Both the position numbers and the translations under genes were made by a program. This document shows, piece by piece, positions 61,208 to 64,000 of a DNA stretch of 64,000 nucleotides (positions are counted from its first letter, which is position 1; each line of letters begins with the position of its first letter). The notes under the pieces were generated by a model. It saw only the letters and a list, made by a program, of their open reading frames with translations, had not been told where the DNA came from and searched no databases. The DNA comes from Pseudomonas sp. GCEP-101 (GTDB taxonomy: Bacteria; Pseudomonadota; Gammaproteobacteria; Pseudomonadales; Pseudomonadaceae). The stretch lies in the NCBI RefSeq assembly GCF_025133575.1, contig NZ_CP104011.1, positions 1,736,001 through 1,800,000 on the forward strand, read 5' to 3'.

Positions 61208-64000
61208 TTTTTCTTTCCAGGTGTAAATATTTTAAATTTACCTTGCCTATTTAAATCTGGAACATTAAAAAGCACAGAACTTGGATCTAACGATGCCCTA
61301 GGGGCAACAACTATTCTGCCGTCACCATATGCCCATACTAAATCAGTAGGGGCTTTCACTGGAACCCCCATTTTGTTTGCTAGGTTCTGAGCAAATCCAG
61401 CATCGCAAGCGCCTGTTTCACAGGATAGCAATCTTATAGGTTGACCATTATATCCCGGATTATTTTTTATAAGCTGAGAAACAATTCGCTGATCAGCCAT
61501 CACCGTGCCCGTGGGAGTGACCACCTCAATCTTCTGTCTGCTTCCATGAGCCACAACGTCAAAAAATCCATCTGGATCAATTTCTTTTCTAAGCGAGGCA
61601 TTCTTGAAGAACTGGTCAGAATCGCCCATAAAATTTGTTGGGCCAGGAGTGACTGAATCTTTTGTCGGGGTACGTTGTAGCCCGACCCCCCCCTTAAGCC
61701 CGGCAAGAGCGGCTGTTATTGCTTGCAACTGCATTGCGGTATCATAACGACTGGCTGCGGTTTCCCAGCTTATATTTGATGCTTGCGCTATCACGGAAAT
61801 TGCTTGGTCTCGAGTTACACTTCCCGCATCCAGTCCTACCAAGATTTTCTCTAAATTTTCAGCATCTTTTGGATATAAGTCTTTGTAAAGAAGTGAGTAC
61901 GTAACATTTTCACTGAACTTCTGCAGCGCTTCTTGTGCGGGTCCAACTAACCGACCACATGTGGTGCTACCTTTATTTCCATTAGTACAGGCAAGGCTTA
62001 TTGCTTCATCACGAGTTTTATCCTTTATCTTGATAGCGATGAGCTCGTCTTCTTCCGCTTTCGACAGCGTCCCTAAAAGCTGTTTGCGCTCTAGGATGGC
62101 TTTTCGCTCGGCTTCCGAAACACTGAGATAATTGTTTTCCACCACCGTCTTGCCGGCCCCGGCCGCAGACACAACCCCCGCGCTATCCCCCGTCGCCAAG
62201 CCACCCGCCATCCCCGCTGCGAGGGTGGAGAGCGCGGAAACGATCTGCCGTTCGCTCTCTGTCAGGTCTTCGGGCTTCTTGTTGGGGTATACCGTGGTCG
62301 CAATCAGCTCACCCGTCGCCGCCCCCGCTGCGCCGGCTACACCGGAGTTGCCTTGGGCGTTTGCCACGATGGCGCCGAGTACCGCCTGGGCCATGATGCG
62401 GGCGGTGTTGTTGTCACCAGTCTGCTTCTTGATCAGCGTCGCCACGTAGGGCGCTGAGGCCCCCGCCACGGCACCACCGATGTCGCCACCGGCGAGGTAC
62501 TGCAGCGCAGCCGTGACGGCCTGCGCCGCCTTCTGGTAGTCGCTGCCAGTGCCGTACTCGCGCATCACATCCTGGTAGCCCTTGGAGTTGACCAGGGCCT
62601 CGTTGTACTGCTTGACGTCATCGGCCGAGGCGCCCTCACCCGGTGGGTATTTGCCCTCTTTCTCCAGCGCCTTGCGCCCTTCCTCCTTCGCCTTGATCTC
62701 GCCATTGGTGCGAATGATGTCCATCGACTGCCGGCCGATGTCGGCGATCAATTGCACTTCCTGCAGGCGGCGCTGCTCCTTCTCCTTGTCGAAGATGGGG
62801 CTGATGCTGCCGTTGGCGTGCTCCACGTCGCGGCTCAGACTGGCCACGTCCTGCACCTGGCTGGCCGGGTCGCGGATATCGATCGTGCCGGCACTGATGG
62901 CCGAGCGCGTGGTGCCGCTGGCACTGTCGCCGTGGGTGTAGGCCACCAGCATGCCGCTGGGCATGTTGCTGATGAATTGGCCGCTGCCATCGCTTCCACT
63001 GCTCAAGCCAATGCTCTGCTGCTGGCTCTGGTAATGGGCTTTGTTGTCGATCGCGCTCCAGCCCAAGCTGCCGGTGCTCAGACGATTCTTGTCGGCCTCG
63101 GCCGTGCTGGCGATGACGGCGCCGTCGAGTTGGGTGTGGTTGCCCACCTCGATCTGGAATCCCCCCTTTCCGGCATACAGGCCCGTTTGCTCCTGTACGC
63201 TGTCATAGGTCGAATGGAGCTTGCTTTGGCTGACGCTGACATTGGCGCTGCCGCCGGAACCGATGATGGCGACACTACCGCCGACGCTGGCGTTCTTCTG
63301 GGTGGAGTCGTAGTCATCGCTGTCTTGCAGGCTTTTCAGTGTCAGGTCGCGCCCAACCTTGGCGGTGATCTGGTCGGCGTTGACCTGGGCACCCGTCAGG
63401 TTGGCGTCGCGCCCGCTGACCAGACTGGCTCTGCCGCCCGCATCCAGGGTTGTCTCCGTCCAGGTTGTACCGTTGCCCTTTTCCTTGCCGCTGCCCTGAT
63501 TGACGCTGGCGAAGACGCTCAGCCCCGCGCCGCCCTCATTGCTGTAGCCCAGGCTTATGCCAACGGCGCCGCCGCTGCTCTTGTTCTTGCCGTCGAGCTT
63601 CTGGGTATTCGCGGCGGCTTCCAGGTTGATGTCGCGGTTGGCGGCCAGCAGCAGGTCGTGGCCGGCCTTGAGCTGGCTGCCCTGGATGCGCACGTCGCCG
63701 TCCTGACCTACTGCTCCACTGCCGGTGGCGAGAATGTTGAGGTTGTTGCCGGCCGTCAGGGTGCTTCCCTGGCTGACGCTTTGTTGCTGGGTCTGCCGCG
63801 AGCTGGACTTCTGTGAGCCGAGCGATGCGCTGATGCCGAAGTACTGGATAGCACCGCCCTGCTGCGTGCCCTGCTGGGCCGCCTGCCAGGCTTGAACACC
63901 GGTCAATCCTGCTTTCACACCCTGCAGGGCGGCAAGCCGGCTGTCGTCTTCGCTGCGGGCCTGCTTGGAGGTCTGGTACGCCGAGTCCAGGGCGCTGCCG
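61204..64000 (-). CDS. cdiA: CdiA-type contact-dependent inhibition toxin, C-terminal 930 residues
   Basis: Open to the window edge, so partial at the 5' end. The repeat region (GNNLNILATGSGAVGQDGDV, QLKAGHDLLLAANRDINLEA) is filamentous-hemagglutinin type. A DUF637-like pretoxin segment (AVLGAIVANAQGNSGVAGAA) leads to VENNYLS at about 62122-62142, the usual border of CdiA variable C-termini. The last 305 residues are AT-rich. They hold a helical, Cys-pair entry-like region and a C-terminal toxin domain with FFDVVAHGS and IRLLSCETG, a His/Cys arrangement like clan CD cysteine peptidases. Exported by a CdiB partner not in the window. Confidence 0.85.
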   Translation of the reverse strand, partial: GSALDSAYQTSKQARSEDDSRLAALQGVKAGLTGVQAWQAAQQGTQQGGAIQYFGISASLGSQKSSSRQTQQQSVSQGSTLTAGNNLNILATGSGAVGQDGDVRIQGSQLKAGHDLLLAANRDINLEAAANTQKLDGKNKSSGGAVGISLGYSNEGGAGLSVFASVNQGSGKEKGNGTTWTETTLDAGGRASLVSGRDANLTGAQVNADQITAKVGRDLTLKSLQDSDDYDSTQKNASVGGSVAIIGSGGSANVSVSQSKLHSTYDSVQEQTGLYAGKGGFQIEVGNHTQLDGAVIASTAEADKNRLSTGSLGWSAIDNKAHYQSQQQSIGLSSGSDGSGQFISNMPSGMLVAYTHGDSASGTTRSAISAGTIDIRDPASQVQDVASLSRDVEHANGSISPIFDKEKEQRRLQEVQLIADIGRQSMDIIRTNGEIKAKEEGRKALEKEGKYPPGEGASADDVKQYNEALVNSKGYQDVMREYGTGSDYQKAAQAVTAALQYLAGGDIGGAVAGASAPYVATLIKKQTGDNNTARIMAQAVLGAIVANAQGNSGVAGAAGAATGELIATTVYPNKKPEDLTESERQIVSALSTLAAGMAGGLATGDSAGVVSAAGAGKTVVENNYLSVSEAERKAILERKQLLGTLSKAEEDELIAIKIKDKTRDEAISLACTNGNKGSTTCGRLVGPAQEALQKFSENVTYSLLYKDLYPKDAENLEKILVGLDAGSVTRDQAISVIAQASNISWETAASRYDTAMQLQAITAALAGLKGGVGLQRTPTKDSVTPGPTNFMGDSDQFFKNASLRKEIDPDGFFDVVAHGSRQKIEVVTPTGTVMADQRIVSQLIKNNPGYNGQPIRLLSCETGACDAGFAQNLANKMGVPVKAPTDLVWAYGDGRIVVAPRASLDPSSVLFNVPDLNRQGKFKIFTPGKKN

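Overview
The window is chromosomal DNA of a GC-rich Pseudomonas, most likely from the P. aeruginosa / nitroreducens / citronellolis side of the genus. Three things point there. Codon use is strongly GC3-biased. REP palindromes with ends of the type GTAGGAGCGAGCTTGCTCGC sit between many operons. From memory, the gene order also matches blocks of P. aeruginosa PAO1: a PA5511-PA5529-like block, the aruH/aruI arginine transaminase cluster, and cbcVWX-sdaB-gbdR. I saw no rRNA, tRNA, CRISPR array or intact insertion sequence.

Layout. (1) 1-3870: a surface-glycan locus with two tandem glycosyltransferases and a sulfotransferase-like protein, divergent from a Wzm/Wzt-type ABC exporter. (2) 3882-8283: CPA2 antiporter, Tim44-domain protein, SMI1/KNR4-like protein, small lipoprotein and a signal peptidase I. 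(3) 8403-14076: a GntR regulator with an SDR on one side; divergent from it a class III aminotransferase and a glutamine-synthetase-like ligase, followed by a second SDR. Perfect palindromes lie in the divergent promoter. (4) 14281-20314: thioesterase, KefB/YbaL-type antiporter, YqaA-like protein, PdxY, small conserved proteins and an alpha/beta hydrolase. (5) 20434-23528: the mifS-mifR two-component pair. (6) 23510-26589: a membrane protein, a small secreted protein, a LysR regulator and two candidate structured small RNAs. (7) 26604-42583: the arginine transaminase region: quinone reductase, aldehyde dehydrogenase, aruH, aruI, NDP-forming acyl-CoA synthetase, acyl-CoA dehydrogenase, enoyl-CoA hydratase, amino acid permease, aruS, a solute-binding protein and aruR. 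(8) 42700-47455: a TetR regulator, a putrescine-type binding protein, an omega-aminotransferase and a LuxR regulator. (9) 47635-57122: a hydrolase, a tandem array of about 223-bp composite palindromes, then choline/betaine uptake (cbcV, cbcW, cbcX and a cbcX paralogue), serine deaminase sdaB and gbdR. (10) 57289-64000: an unknown conserved protein, then an AT-rich variable region of small, possibly orphan immunity genes, ending in the 3' part of a CdiA-type contact-dependent inhibition toxin.

How the parts work together. Most of the window is nitrogen and carbon catabolism: arginine, polyamines, choline, glycine betaine and serine, each with its own regulator. Three control signals can be read directly. 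GntR-type palindromes lie between the divergent SDR and aminotransferase genes. A 17-bp near-palindrome is shared, 15 of 17 bases, between the tetR promoter and the promoter of the enoyl-CoA hydratase/aru operon. Four GTCGCATCC-like direct repeats, two of the gaps exactly 21 bp, lie upstream of cbcX where GbdR should act.

The least ordinary part is the right end. The CdiA C-terminal region follows a VENNYLS junction and drops in GC. It carries a His/Cys pair reminiscent of clan CD (caspase-like) peptidases. Its stop codon overlaps a TTG start of a small zinc-ribbon protein that is the likely immunity protein. Beyond it, small AT-rich genes are separated by an 80-100-bp inverted-repeat family, which suggests a repeat-bounded store of displaced immunity cassettes.
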